Part shown: positions 1 to 8,114 of the stretch, in pieces
Layout of the letters: the number at the start of each line of letters is the position of its first letter
Numbering within the stretch: position 1 is the first letter of the stretch
NCBI RefSeq assembly: GCF_001881565.1
Contig: NZ_MPDJ01000010.1
Coordinates: forward strand, 208,244-257,737
Direction of reading: 5' to 3'
DNA from: Eisenbergiella tayi
GTDB lineage: Bacteria > Bacillota > Clostridia > Lachnospirales > Lachnospiraceae
Length of the DNA: 49,494 nt
Position numbers and translations under genes: made by a program
Notes under the pieces: generated by a model
Database searches by the model: none
Told to the model about the DNA's origin: nothing
Seen by the model: the letters and a program-made list of their open reading frames with translations, nothing else

Positions 1-101
1 AACCACTTTCCTATGCGGCCCTTAGGATGGAAAAGTCCTCAACAGGTATTGGACAATTATCTGCTCTCTCTGTAACAAATGTTTGACAAACCTACACAAA
101 T

Positions 102-1361
102 TCAAAAGGATTCCCGGATTATACCGTGCCCCAGAAGATAGTTTTTCCAGAGCTGATAATACTTCGCCTTCAAATGGATCTGGTCGAAGGTATACTCGGT
201 GACCAAATCGCCGTTGGCATCACTTACCGCATCATTGATCTCCAGGTAAAAGATATCCTGGTTATTGGCCATAGCGGCCAGCGCTGCGTTTCTGGCATTA
301 ATATTTTCATTGTTGAAAATCTTGTCCGTATGGCTCTTTTCACCGCTCACACGCATGATTCCCTGGACAAAAATGATTGCGTTCGGCTGCAGCTGTCTGA
401 TCCGGTTCACCGCATCCGCATACACGGTGAAAAAGCTTTCCGTAGTCCCTCTTCCTAATTCATTAATTCCAAGCATGATATAGATCTTTCCGAACTGTTT
501 CTGGGAAAGCGCTTCTTCTATTGTCACCTTAGTGCCGTCATCAAGCTGCGCCACTTTTTTCGGGGATTCAAACACATTATATATGGTAAGGGAGGTAGCC
601 GAGTAAAAGGTTACATTATCACTGAAACCGGCGTATTCATCAAGCCCTACCGTTCTGGAATCTCCTATAAACAAAGCATCGTCAAAATAGGATTCATCCA
701 CCTGGGTAAATTCATAAGTCTTATTTTCATCCGCAGCGGATTCCTGTTCCTGTACCGTTTCCGCCTCCGAACCAGTTTCCTGACCAGTCTGTTCGCCGCT
801 CTCTTCTGCCGCATGATTATCGGACACGCTTTCCGGACCCGGCAGCTGCATGGGTATCTGTTCTTTCTGCTGCTCTGTTTTATCTGTATTGATCAATTGT
901 CCGAACTTATCATACATGGGCTGGACCGTATTCCCGGAAACCATGCTGTTTCCTGTCAGCACATTGGAATCAACCGTGTTTGCCGAAACACCGCCCTCCT
1001 GATCCGCCGCATTATCAGAAACCGTATTTTCTTCCCCGTTTTCTGCCGCTTCGTCTGCCGCCCCGCTTTCCTGAATCTCTTCTTCAGCGGAACCGGTCTC
1101 TTCTGTCAGGGAATGCTCTGCCTGTGCTGTATCCTCCTGCGCTCCTGCCATTGTCTGGCTGGCTTCATGAACGAACAGGTCCCATGGATAAACACCATCC
1201 TTCCATCCCTGGAAAACCAGGGATAAGCCGGGCGTCATCCATCCGTCCTGTCTGCTATAGGAGGCATATATCGTATGTTCCCCTGCATATCCTGCACCTG
1301 TTATTAGCAATCCGCTTACCAGAAGGAGCAGGAAAAGCGGATATTTGTTCCAATTTTTCAT
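102..1361 (-). CDS. Membrane-anchored SGNH/GDSL-type hydrolase
   Basis: The 419-residue protein has one N-terminal hydrophobic segment (about residues 8-25), so it is probably exported and anchored or secreted. Residues about 70-215 are a low-complexity linker rich in Glu, Gln, Ser and Asn. The C-terminal part carries SGNH landmarks: GDSR at 233-236 (nucleophile Ser), the oxyanion block GINELG, and a C-terminal DQIH supplying Asp and His. It lies 12 bp downstream of an MBOAT acyltransferase gene. Such pairs are known in surface polysaccharide O-acetylation, where the MBOAT passes acyl groups across the membrane and the SGNH protein transfers or removes them. That role is inferred; the polymer is unknown. 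The catalytic fold is well supported, and transferase versus esterase activity is open. Confidence 0.85.
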   Translation of the reverse strand: MKNWNKYPLFLLLLVSGLLITGAGYAGEHTIYASYSRQDGWMTPGLSLVFQGWKDGVYPWDLFVHEASQTMAGAQEDTAQAEHSLTEETGSAEEEIQESGAADEAAENGEENTVSDNAADQEGGVSANTVDSNVLTGNSMVSGNTVQPMYDKFGQLINTDKTEQQKEQIPMQLPGPESVSDNHAAEESGEQTGQETGSEAETVQEQESAADENKTYEFTQVDESYFDDALFIGDSRTVGLDEYAGFSDNVTFYSATSLTIYNVFESPKKVAQLDDGTKVTIEEALSQKQFGKIYIMLGINELGRGTTESFFTVYADAVNRIRQLQPNAIIFVQGIMRVSGEKSHTDKIFNNENINARNAALAAMANNQDIFYLEINDAVSDANGDLVTEYTFDQIHLKAKYYQLWKNYLLGHGIIRESF

Positions 1362-1373
1362 TTATATGCCACC

Positions 1374-2810
1374 TTAAAATCTAAAATACATAAACGGATT
1401 ATTTGCCGCATTGGTCAGCTGGTAAACAGCCATCCAGAACAGCACCAGAAGAAGCGCATTGGCATACCAGCTTTTCCTGTGCTTGTTGAACCAGGCGGAA
1501 ACTCCGGGAATACAGAAAAAGATCCCGGCCAGCAGAAGCCACCAGTACATGGAGAAATACTTGAATATATCCTGTGGATTAAGGGTCTCTCCAATTCCGA
1601 AGAAAGGAAACAGACGGCCAAAATATATTCCTAAATCAGGGAGACTGGTCACGGCAAATATCACCCAGGTAAGCGGAATCACAATCCATACGTAAATATG
1701 GGAAACCAGCTTATGGCGGCTCAGCCATTTGCCATAAAAAAGCTTCTCCACAATAACAAACAGGCCAACAGTAATCCCCCATATGAGAAAATTCACACCG
1801 CTTCCATGCCAAAGACCGGTAAGCAGCCATACCACACACAGATTAAGAAGAAGCCGCGGTATCCCCTTCCGGTTTCCTCCCATAGGAATATAAACATAAT
1901 CCCTGAACCAGCTTCCCAGTGTCATATGCCATCTGCGCCAGAAATCACTGACGGAAGTCGCCATATAAGGCTGATCGAAATTCTTGATATATGGCATCCC
2001 TATCATCATGCCGATTCCCACCGCCATCAGGGAATAGCCCTCAAAATCAAAGTACAGCTGCAGGGAATAAGTAAATGCCCCCAGCCATGCAAGCGGTGTG
2101 GAAATACTCTCAAATCCGATTGTCTGTATATCATTCCAGAGAATTCCCAGCCTGTCTGCAAGAAGCACCTTGGCCCCCAGTCCAATCACAAGCAGCCGGA
2201 GTCCTTCCTCAAACTGCTCCGGTGTACATCCCAAATGCTCCAGCCCTTCCGAGGCATCATCATAACGCATGATTGGCCCGCTGGTAAGCTGAGGGAACAT
2301 ACACACATAGGAACCAAAGCTCCAGAAAGAATTGTCCGCCTCCACTTTTCCCCGGAAAACATCCATTTGATAGGATATCATTTTAAAGGTATAAAAACTG
2401 ATTCCCAGGGGAAGGAGTATATTGCTGTCCACCACATTTCCTATTTTAAAGAATGCCAGCACTCCCACATCGGTTATCAGGGCCAGCAAAAGCCATTTGC
2501 GCCTTTTTTTATCTCTCCATTTACTGTGGATAAAGGGGGAATCGATATCCACCTTCATATTCTTCCCTATAAGGAAATTCAGCGCCGTACAGGCCAGCAG
2601 AAGGAACACAAACCGGGGTTCTCCGCAGGCATACATCAGGATACTTCCTATAAAGAGTACTATCTTCCGATATTTAACGGGTGTCAGATAAAAAACAACC
2701 AAAAAAACAGGCAGGAACCGAAACAGGAATTCCAGACTGCTGAAAATAAGGCTATTCTGACTAACTATGTTTCCTAAATCAAATCCTGCCACATTCTCCA
2801 CTCCAGACAT
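1374..2810 (-). CDS. MBOAT family membrane O-acyltransferase (AlgI/DltB-like)
   Basis: A 478-residue polytopic membrane protein of the MBOAT family. The central block QPYMATSVSDFWRRWHMTLG, followed by WFRDYVYIPMGGNRKG and the GLWHGSG segment with the presumed catalytic His, is diagnostic of the AlgI/DltB/PatA type. Length and the hydrophobic pattern fit the family. About 25 mostly polar residues precede the first hydrophobic helix, slightly longer than usual, but no better in-frame start is visible. It is transcribed just before the SGNH hydrolase, which suggests co-transcription. Inferred role: moving acetyl groups across the membrane for modification of a cell-surface or secreted glycan. 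It is unlikely to be DltB, because no other dlt genes are nearby. Confidence 0.9.
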   Translation of the reverse strand: MSGVENVAGFDLGNIVSQNSLIFSSLEFLFRFLPVFLVVFYLTPVKYRKIVLFIGSILMYACGEPRFVFLLLACTALNFLIGKNMKVDIDSPFIHSKWRDKKRRKWLLLALITDVGVLAFFKIGNVVDSNILLPLGISFYTFKMISYQMDVFRGKVEADNSFWSFGSYVCMFPQLTSGPIMRYDDASEGLEHLGCTPEQFEEGLRLLVIGLGAKVLLADRLGILWNDIQTIGFESISTPLAWLGAFTYSLQLYFDFEGYSLMAVGIGMMIGMPYIKNFDQPYMATSVSDFWRRWHMTLGSWFRDYVYIPMGGNRKGIPRLLLNLCVVWLLTGLWHGSGVNFLIWGITVGLFVIVEKLFYGKWLSRHKLVSHIYVWIVIPLTWVIFAVTSLPDLGIYFGRLFPFFGIGETLNPQDIFKYFSMYWWLLLAGIFFCIPGVSAWFNKHRKSWYANALLLVLFWMAVYQLTNAANNPFMYFRF

Positions 2811-2874
2811 TACTTAAAGTTCCATATCCGTCTTCTTCAGTCATAAATTTCCGACAAAAACCGACCGGATACGG

Positions 2875-2902
2875 CCTATTAAGCATAATACATTTTAATA
2901 GG
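2875..2902. promoter_or_regulatory. Inverted repeat upstream of the MBOAT operon
   Basis: CCTATTAA and TTAATAGG form a perfect 8-bp dyad with a 12-bp spacer containing TATTAT on the minus strand, a possible -10 box for the MBOAT gene about 65 bp downstream. No convincing -35 box was found. The dyad could be an operator. The trpA-MBOAT gap (2811-2987) otherwise holds only A/T runs and a weak imperfect hairpin (CCCGGAG/CTCGGG) after trpA. Confidence 0.35.
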
Positions 2903-2987
2903 AATGAAAAGAGAATTTTCGTATTTTTTTAAACTTAATTTTTTCTTAAAACAATTGTAAGAATTTCCCGAGAAACCTCCGGGGGCT

Positions 2988-3767
2988 TTAATCAGCCGCC
3001 CGGACTCCCGCTTTCATACTGCGTACATATTCTTTCAGAGCTTCTCCTGCATTTGCACCATTGGCCGCAATTATCTTTACAATAGCGCTGCCCACAATGG
3101 CCCCGTCGGAAACGGCAGCCATTTTTTCCGCCTGTTCCGGAGTGCTGATTCCGAAACCGACCGCACAGGGAATCTTTGTTACTTTGCGCACCATATTTAC
3201 AATAGAGGAAAGATCGGTCGTGATCTGACTGCGCACACCGGTCACACCCATGGACGATACAATATAGATAAAGCCGGCCGCGTCTTCCGCAATCTTCCTG
3301 ATACGTTCCTCTGATGTGGGGGAGATCATGGATATCAGATCCACTCCGTTGGAAGCGGCTATGGGAGCCAGTTCCCCTTTTTCCTCAAACGGCATATCAG
3401 GAATGATAATGCCATCTACGGAAAGCTCTCTGCATTTTTCCAAAAAAGCATCATATCCATAATGAAACACCGGATTCAGATACGTAAGAAAAACCAGAGG
3501 AATCTGTGATTTTTCCCTCACTCTGCGGACAATGTCAAATACGCCGTCCGTAGTCATTCCCGCCTTCAGGGCCCGTATATTCGCTTCCTGTATCACCACG
3601 CCCTCCGCAGTGGGATCGGAAAACGGTATGCCGATTTCCACCAGGTCCGCACCGGCTTCTTCCATATCCAGAATATATTCCACTGTTTTATCCGCACTCG
3701 GATCCCCTGCGGTCAGAAACGCAATAAAAGCCTTGCCGTTTTGAAATGCATTTTTAATCTTACTCAT
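2988..3767 (-). CDS. trpA: Tryptophan synthase alpha chain
   Basis: A 259-residue TIM-barrel protein that cleaves indole-3-glycerol phosphate to indole and glyceraldehyde 3-phosphate; indole is channelled to TrpB. The start at 3767 (MSKIKNAF) is chosen over a longer frame because family members begin here. It overlaps the trpB stop by 8 bp, typical of translational coupling. The catalytic Glu lies in VEIGIPFSDP. At the place of the second catalytic acid, usually Asp in an ADGP-like motif, this protein reads TAEGVV, an Asp-to-Glu change. The phosphate-binding GVTG block is present. Last gene of the trp operon. Confidence 0.97.
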   Translation of the reverse strand: MSKIKNAFQNGKAFIAFLTAGDPSADKTVEYILDMEEAGADLVEIGIPFSDPTAEGVVIQEANIRALKAGMTTDGVFDIVRRVREKSQIPLVFLTYLNPVFHYGYDAFLEKCRELSVDGIIIPDMPFEEKGELAPIAASNGVDLISMISPTSEERIRKIAEDAAGFIYIVSSMGVTGVRSQITTDLSSIVNMVRKVTKIPCAVGFGISTPEQAEKMAAVSDGAIVGSAIVKIIAANGANAGEALKEYVRSMKAGVRAAD

Positions 3768-4944
3768 GAATATCCCTCCCTCTGTACCGTGCAATAGCGG
3801 CCACGTCCTTATCGCCTCTGCCGGACAGGCATATGATAATACTGTCATCCGTGCTGTACTGTGCTGCAATTTTCTTAACATGGGCCACGGCATGGGCGCT
3901 CTCTATCGCACAGATAATACCTTCCGTACGGGCCAGGTATTCGAACGCATCCACCGCCTCGTCATCGGTAACCGGTACATACTGCGCCCTGTTTGTGTCA
4001 TGCAGGTAGGCATGTTCCGGTCCGATTCCGGGGTAATCCAGGCCGGCGGAGATGGAATAGACCGGAGCTATCTGTCCATATTCATCCTGGCAGAAATAGG
4101 ATTTCATCCCGTGAAAAATCCCCAGTGTCCCCTTCGCCATTGTCGCCGCATGCTGCCCGCTTTCCAGACCTCTTCCCGCGGCTTCACAGCCTATAAGCTG
4201 TACTTTTTCATCCGGGATAAAGTTATAGAACATACCCATGGCATTGCTGCCGCCGCCGACACAGGCCACTACAGCGGCAGGAAGCTTTCCTTCTTTTTCA
4301 AGGATCTGTTCTCTGGCCTCCTTACTGATCACGCTCTGGAAATCTCTTACCATCATGGGAAAAGGATGAGGCCCCATCACAGAACCCAGTACATAATGAG
4401 TATCCGATACACGGTTCGTCCATTCCCTCATGGTTTCGTTCACCGCATCCTTGAGCGTCTGTGTGCCGCTGGTTACCGGATGCACCTTTGCTCCCAGAAG
4501 TTCCATACGGTATACATTCAGCGCCTGTCTGTCCGTATCCTCCTTACCCATGAAAACCTCACATTCCATGCCAAGGAGCGCCGCTGCCGTTGCCGTTGCC
4601 ACACCATGCTGTCCGGCTCCCGTTTCCGCTATTACTCTGGTTTTTCCCATTCTTTTTGCCAGGAGCACCTGTCCCAGCACGTTGTTGATCTTATGGGAAC
4701 CGGTATGGTTCAAATCCTCTCTTTTCAGATAAATTTTGGCCCCGCCAAGATCCTTCGTCATTTTTTCCGCATAATAAAGCAGGGAGGGACGGCCTGCATA
4801 TTCCTTCAGAAGCCGATCCAGCTCCTCCTGAAACTCTTTGTCCTTTTTATAATATTCATAACATTCTTCCAGCCGGATCAGTTCATTCATCAAGGTTTCT
4901 GATATATACTGTCCTCCAAACTCGCCAAAACGTCCTTTACTCAT
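3760..4944 (-). CDS. trpB: Tryptophan synthase beta chain
   Basis: The PLP enzyme (about 394 residues) condenses indole with serine to give tryptophan, partnered with TrpA. The PLP lysine is in HTGSHKINN, followed by the ETGAGQHG loop; the phosphate-binding GGGSNAMG segment is also present. N-terminal GRFGEFGGQYISETLM is typical of TrpB1, the type that pairs with TrpA. The preferred start is ATG 4944, with GTG 4947 directly before it as an alternative. The gene overlaps the end of trpF by 8 bp. Confidence 0.98.
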   Translation of the reverse strand: MSKGRFGEFGGQYISETLMNELIRLEECYEYYKKDKEFQEELDRLLKEYAGRPSLLYYAEKMTKDLGGAKIYLKREDLNHTGSHKINNVLGQVLLAKRMGKTRVIAETGAGQHGVATATAAALLGMECEVFMGKEDTDRQALNVYRMELLGAKVHPVTSGTQTLKDAVNETMREWTNRVSDTHYVLGSVMGPHPFPMMVRDFQSVISKEAREQILEKEGKLPAAVVACVGGGSNAMGMFYNFIPDEKVQLIGCEAAGRGLESGQHAATMAKGTLGIFHGMKSYFCQDEYGQIAPVYSISAGLDYPGIGPEHAYLHDTNRAQYVPVTDDEAVDAFEYLARTEGIICAIESAHAVAHVKKIAAQYSTDDSIIICLSGRGDKDVAAIARYRGRDIHE

Positions 4945-5659
4945 CACATCGATTCCTTTCTTTATCGGCTCTGCCGCTCTCCCTGAGCACCATGGCCTCT
5001 TTTTCCGCCAGCCTGGCGGCTCTCATAAAATCAACAATTTTTATTCTGTCTTTTCTTCCGGCGCTTTCCACTCCGCTGCTCACATCCAGCGCAAAGGGTT
5101 CAAACAGCCGGACCGCTTCCGCCGCATTGCAGGCGTTCAGCCCTCCGGCGAGGAAAAACGGTTTTCCCACCGCCCGGGCCTCATCGGCCAGCGACCAGTC
5201 AAAGGGTCTTCCCTCTCCGCACCCGCCGTCAAAAAGCAGATAATCCGCCGCACTGTCCTTCCATTCCGCCAGCTTCCTTCCATCCGTAACCTGTACCGCC
5301 TTAATTACCTTTTTCCCGCTTTCCCTTTGAATAAAGGCAATATCATCCTCTGTCTCCTGCCCGTGAAGCTGTGCGGCCTCAATCACGCCGCTCTGCAAAA
5401 GCCTGATAATCTGTTCCGGCCTCTCGTTCACAAAGACACCCACCGGGCATATTTCTTCCCGCAAAAGCCTGCGCAGCCCTGCGGCCTGTTCCGCAGTCAC
5501 CTGTCTGCGGCTTCTGGCAAATACAAACCCCACATAATCCGGGCATACTTCATTGGCGTACAGAATATCTTCTACCCGGCTCAGGCCGCAGATTTTTACC
5601 CTGAGGCTTTCGTTCTTCCCATCCTCCCTGCAAAAGGACGGGCCGGTAAGGGGCTTCAC
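4937..5659 (-). CDS. trpF: Phosphoribosylanthranilate isomerase
   Basis: Converts N-(5-phosphoribosyl)anthranilate to its carboxyphenylamino-deoxyribulose phosphate form, the third step to tryptophan. The TIM-barrel signature KICGLSRVEDI holds the catalytic Cys, and the late LLFDGG motif the catalytic Asp; FFLAGGLNACNAAEA and ALDVSSGVE are conserved. The frame opens with a GTG that overlaps the trpC stop (GTGA). This gives about 20 residues before the usual MKVKICGL-like start, and no closer ATG or GTG is seen. At 240 residues it is a little longer than the usual ~200-210 because of both ends. Confidence 0.95.
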   Translation of the reverse strand: MKPLTGPSFCREDGKNESLRVKICGLSRVEDILYANEVCPDYVGFVFARSRRQVTAEQAAGLRRLLREEICPVGVFVNERPEQIIRLLQSGVIEAAQLHGQETEDDIAFIQRESGKKVIKAVQVTDGRKLAEWKDSAADYLLFDGGCGEGRPFDWSLADEARAVGKPFFLAGGLNACNAAEAVRLFEPFALDVSSGVESAGRKDRIKIVDFMRAARLAEKEAMVLRESGRADKERNRCDE

Positions 5660-6438
5660 AGTTTTCCCCGCAAAATATCCAGTTCCCTGCGTTTATCAGG
5701 ACTCCGCATCAGCGTTTCCCCGATTAAAACCGCATTTGTACCATTTTCCCGGAGGATTTGGATATCCTGTGCCGTCTTCATACCACTCTCCGAAACAAAA
5801 AGGATATCTGCAGGAACCAGCTTACGCAGTCTGACGGAATTGGTGATATCCACCTGGAAGTTCTTTAAATCCCGGTTATTGACTCCGATAATCCTTGCCC
5901 CGCACCGAAGAGCCATTTCCACCTCCTGCCGGTCATGGGCCTCAACCAAGGCAGAAAGGCCCAGACTGTCCGCAAGCGCAAGGTAACTCTTCAGCTCCTC
6001 TTCCGTAAGAATCGCGCAGATCAGAAGCACCGCAGCCGCACCCAGCAGCTTTGCCTCATAAACCATATAGGCATCCACGGTAAAATCCTTGCGCAGTACC
6101 GGAATCGAAACCTTGCCGGCTATTTCCTTAAGGTACTGATCACTTCCCAGAAAAAATTCCGGTTCCGTCAGTACGGATATCGCCGAAGCCCCTGCAGCTT
6201 CATATTCCCCGGCTATCTGCAGATATGGGAAATCCGGTGCGATCAGTCCTTTTGAAGGAGACGCTTTTTTCACCTCACAGATAAATGATAATTCTTCCTT
6301 CCCCAGCGCGCGTTCAAAGGGAAATCCTGTGTCCGGGCTTAATTGTTCCGCTTCTTTTCGCAATTGTTCCAGAGGAACTGTCTGTTTCCTTATTTTTACC
6401 CGTTCTCTTGTTTTCTCAGCTATTGTATCCAGTATCAT
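5656..6438 (-). CDS. trpC: Indole-3-glycerol phosphate synthase
   Basis: A 260-residue TIM barrel closing the indole ring (fourth step). Motifs: ICEVKKASPSKG (catalytic Lys and substrate-binding Ser), PVLRKDFTVD (catalytic Lys), a following Glu block, NNRDLKNF, VSESGM and LIGETLMRS. It is monofunctional, with trpF as a separate overlapping gene. The start ATG at 6438 follows a GGATGGAG ribosome site. A 62-bp gap separates it from trpD, the largest gap in the operon; nothing notable is seen in it. Confidence 0.97.
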   Translation of the reverse strand: MILDTIAEKTRERVKIRKQTVPLEQLRKEAEQLSPDTGFPFERALGKEELSFICEVKKASPSKGLIAPDFPYLQIAGEYEAAGASAISVLTEPEFFLGSDQYLKEIAGKVSIPVLRKDFTVDAYMVYEAKLLGAAAVLLICAILTEEELKSYLALADSLGLSALVEAHDRQEVEMALRCGARIIGVNNRDLKNFQVDITNSVRLRKLVPADILFVSESGMKTAQDIQILRENGTNAVLIGETLMRSPDKRRELDILRGKL

Positions 6439-6500
6439 GGTTTACTCCATCCTTTAACATCCATTGTGATTCAGCCGTTCTTTTCCATTTATTCAAAGGC

Positions 6501-7508
6501 TTAGCTGTTGGAACAGGCTATAAACTCTTCCAGCTTTTTCTTCGCCCTGCCGCTTGAAATGATATCTTCGGCCATTCTCACTCCGGCTTCCATGCTTTCT
6601 GCCTTTCCTGCAATATAGAGCGCAGCTCCGGAATTCAATACCACCGCATCTCTTCTTGGCCCTTTTTCTCCTTCCAGTATGCTCAGGGTAATGGCGGCAT
6701 TTTCTTCCGGCGTACCGCCCTCCAGCTCCTTTTTATCGCATTTTACAAAACCGAACTGTTCCGGTTCCAGGTAATAGGTTTTGTAATCCCCGTCCTTTAC
6801 CTCACACACATAGGTTTTGGCGCTCATGGAGATTTCATCCAGCTTATCCATGCCGTAAACCACCATAGCCCTTTTTACTCCCAGATTAACCAGAACCCTT
6901 GCCAAAGGCTCTACCAGAGTCTCATCATATACGCCCATGACTTCCATATTGGCTCCTGCCGGGTTAGCCAGAGGTCCCAGGATATTGAAGATAGTACGGA
7001 TTCCCAGTTCCCTGCGGACAGGCCCCACATATCTCATGGCCGTATGGTATTTCTGGGCAAATAAGAAGCAGATACCGATATCCCTTAACAGTTCGGCACT
7101 CCTGGCCGGCGCTATTGTGATATTCACTCCCAGAGCCTCCAGGACATCCGCAGCGCCGCATTTGCTGGAGGCCGCCCGGTTTCCGTGCTTTGCCACCGGG
7201 ACACCTCCCGCCGCAATCACCAGCGCCGAAGTAGTGGAAATGTTAAAAGAATTGGAACGGTCTCCGCCGGTTCCCACGATTTCCAGTACATCCATGTCAT
7301 TCAGAAGACGGACACAATGATTTCTCATTTCCTCCGCTGAGCCTGTGATTTCCTCAATGGTTTCCCCTTTCATGGAAAGCGCCGTCAGATATGCGCTTTT
7401 CTGAATATCAGAAGCTTCTCCGCTCATGATTTCATTCATTACCTCTTTCGCCGTCTCATATCCGATATCTTCTCCGTTTGCCAGTCTGGCAATTGCTTCC
7501 TTAATCAT
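6501..7508 (-). CDS. trpD: Anthranilate phosphoribosyltransferase
   Basis: Transfers phosphoribose from PRPP to anthranilate. The GTGGDRSNSFNISTTSA block (PRPP/Mg binding), KHGNRAASSKCGAADVLEALG (anthranilate side) and the nucleoside phosphorylase-type fold are all clear. About 335 residues, normal for the stand-alone enzyme. ATG 7508 (MIKEAIARL) is preferred; a TTG two codons earlier (7514) is also possible because the AAAGGATGG site fits both. It is separate from trpG, unlike the fused enterobacterial TrpGD. Confidence 0.96.
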   Translation of the reverse strand: MIKEAIARLANGEDIGYETAKEVMNEIMSGEASDIQKSAYLTALSMKGETIEEITGSAEEMRNHCVRLLNDMDVLEIVGTGGDRSNSFNISTTSALVIAAGGVPVAKHGNRAASSKCGAADVLEALGVNITIAPARSAELLRDIGICFLFAQKYHTAMRYVGPVRRELGIRTIFNILGPLANPAGANMEVMGVYDETLVEPLARVLVNLGVKRAMVVYGMDKLDEISMSAKTYVCEVKDGDYKTYYLEPEQFGFVKCDKKELEGGTPEENAAITLSILEGEKGPRRDAVVLNSGAALYIAGKAESMEAGVRMAEDIISSGRAKKKLEEFIACSNS

Positions 7509-7538
7509 TTTCAATCCATCCTTTCTGTCATTCCTTTT

Positions 7539-8114
7539 TTATTCCGCTGCTTCTGAAAGCAGATTACGGATAATGCCCATTCCTTCCGGTGTCAATACGG
7601 ATTCCGGGTGAAACTGAACTCCATATACCGGATATTCCCTGTGTTCCACAGCCATGATCTCACCATCCGCCGTTCTCGCCGTAATAACAAGCTCTTCCGG
7701 CATGCTGTCCGGATCCGCTGCCAGTGAATGGTATCTGGCTACCTGCATATGTTCCCCCATTCCCTGAAACAGCCTGCTTTCCGGCTCCAGCAGAGCGTCC
7801 GAAGTCTTCCCATGCATCAGTTCCTTTGCATAGCCTATTCTGGCCCCGAATGCTTCGCATATGGCCTGATGCCCCAGACAAACCCCGAAAATGGGTATTT
7901 TTCCTGCAAGCCTGTGCACCACCTCTTCACAGATACCGGCTTCCGATGGTTTTCCGGGTCCCGGTGAAAGAACAATCAGCTCCGGCTGCAGCTGCTCAAC
8001 GGCATCGACTGTCATTTCATCATTCCGAATCACCTTGATATCCGGGTTTACCGTACCGATGAGCTGGTACAGATTATAGGAAAAGCTGTCATAATTGTCT
8101 ATTAACAAAATCAC
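7539..8114 (-). CDS. trpG: Anthranilate synthase glutaminase subunit
   Basis: A class I glutamine amidotransferase (191 residues) that delivers ammonia to TrpE. The catalytic triad is visible: Cys in GVCLGHQAI, and His and Glu in QFHPESVLT. N-terminal ILLIDNYDSFSYNL and LSPGPGKPSEAG are diagnostic of the TrpG/PabA type. The start is a GTG overlapping the trpE stop (GTGA). In many Firmicutes the same subunit also serves PabB, and no separate pabA is seen here, so a dual role is possible but not shown. Confidence 0.96.
   Translation of the reverse strand: MILLIDNYDSFSYNLYQLIGTVNPDIKVIRNDEMTVDAVEQLQPELIVLSPGPGKPSEAGICEEVVHRLAGKIPIFGVCLGHQAICEAFGARIGYAKELMHGKTSDALLEPESRLFQGMGEHMQVARYHSLAADPDSMPEELVITARTADGEIMAVEHREYPVYGVQFHPESVLTPEGMGIIRNLLSEAAE

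Noticed and set aside
1698..2777. 359-codon plus-strand reading frame
   Set aside because: Antisense shadow of the MBOAT gene.
3766..4902. 378-codon plus-strand reading frame
   Set aside because: Antisense shadow of trpB, whose motifs are complete on the minus strand.
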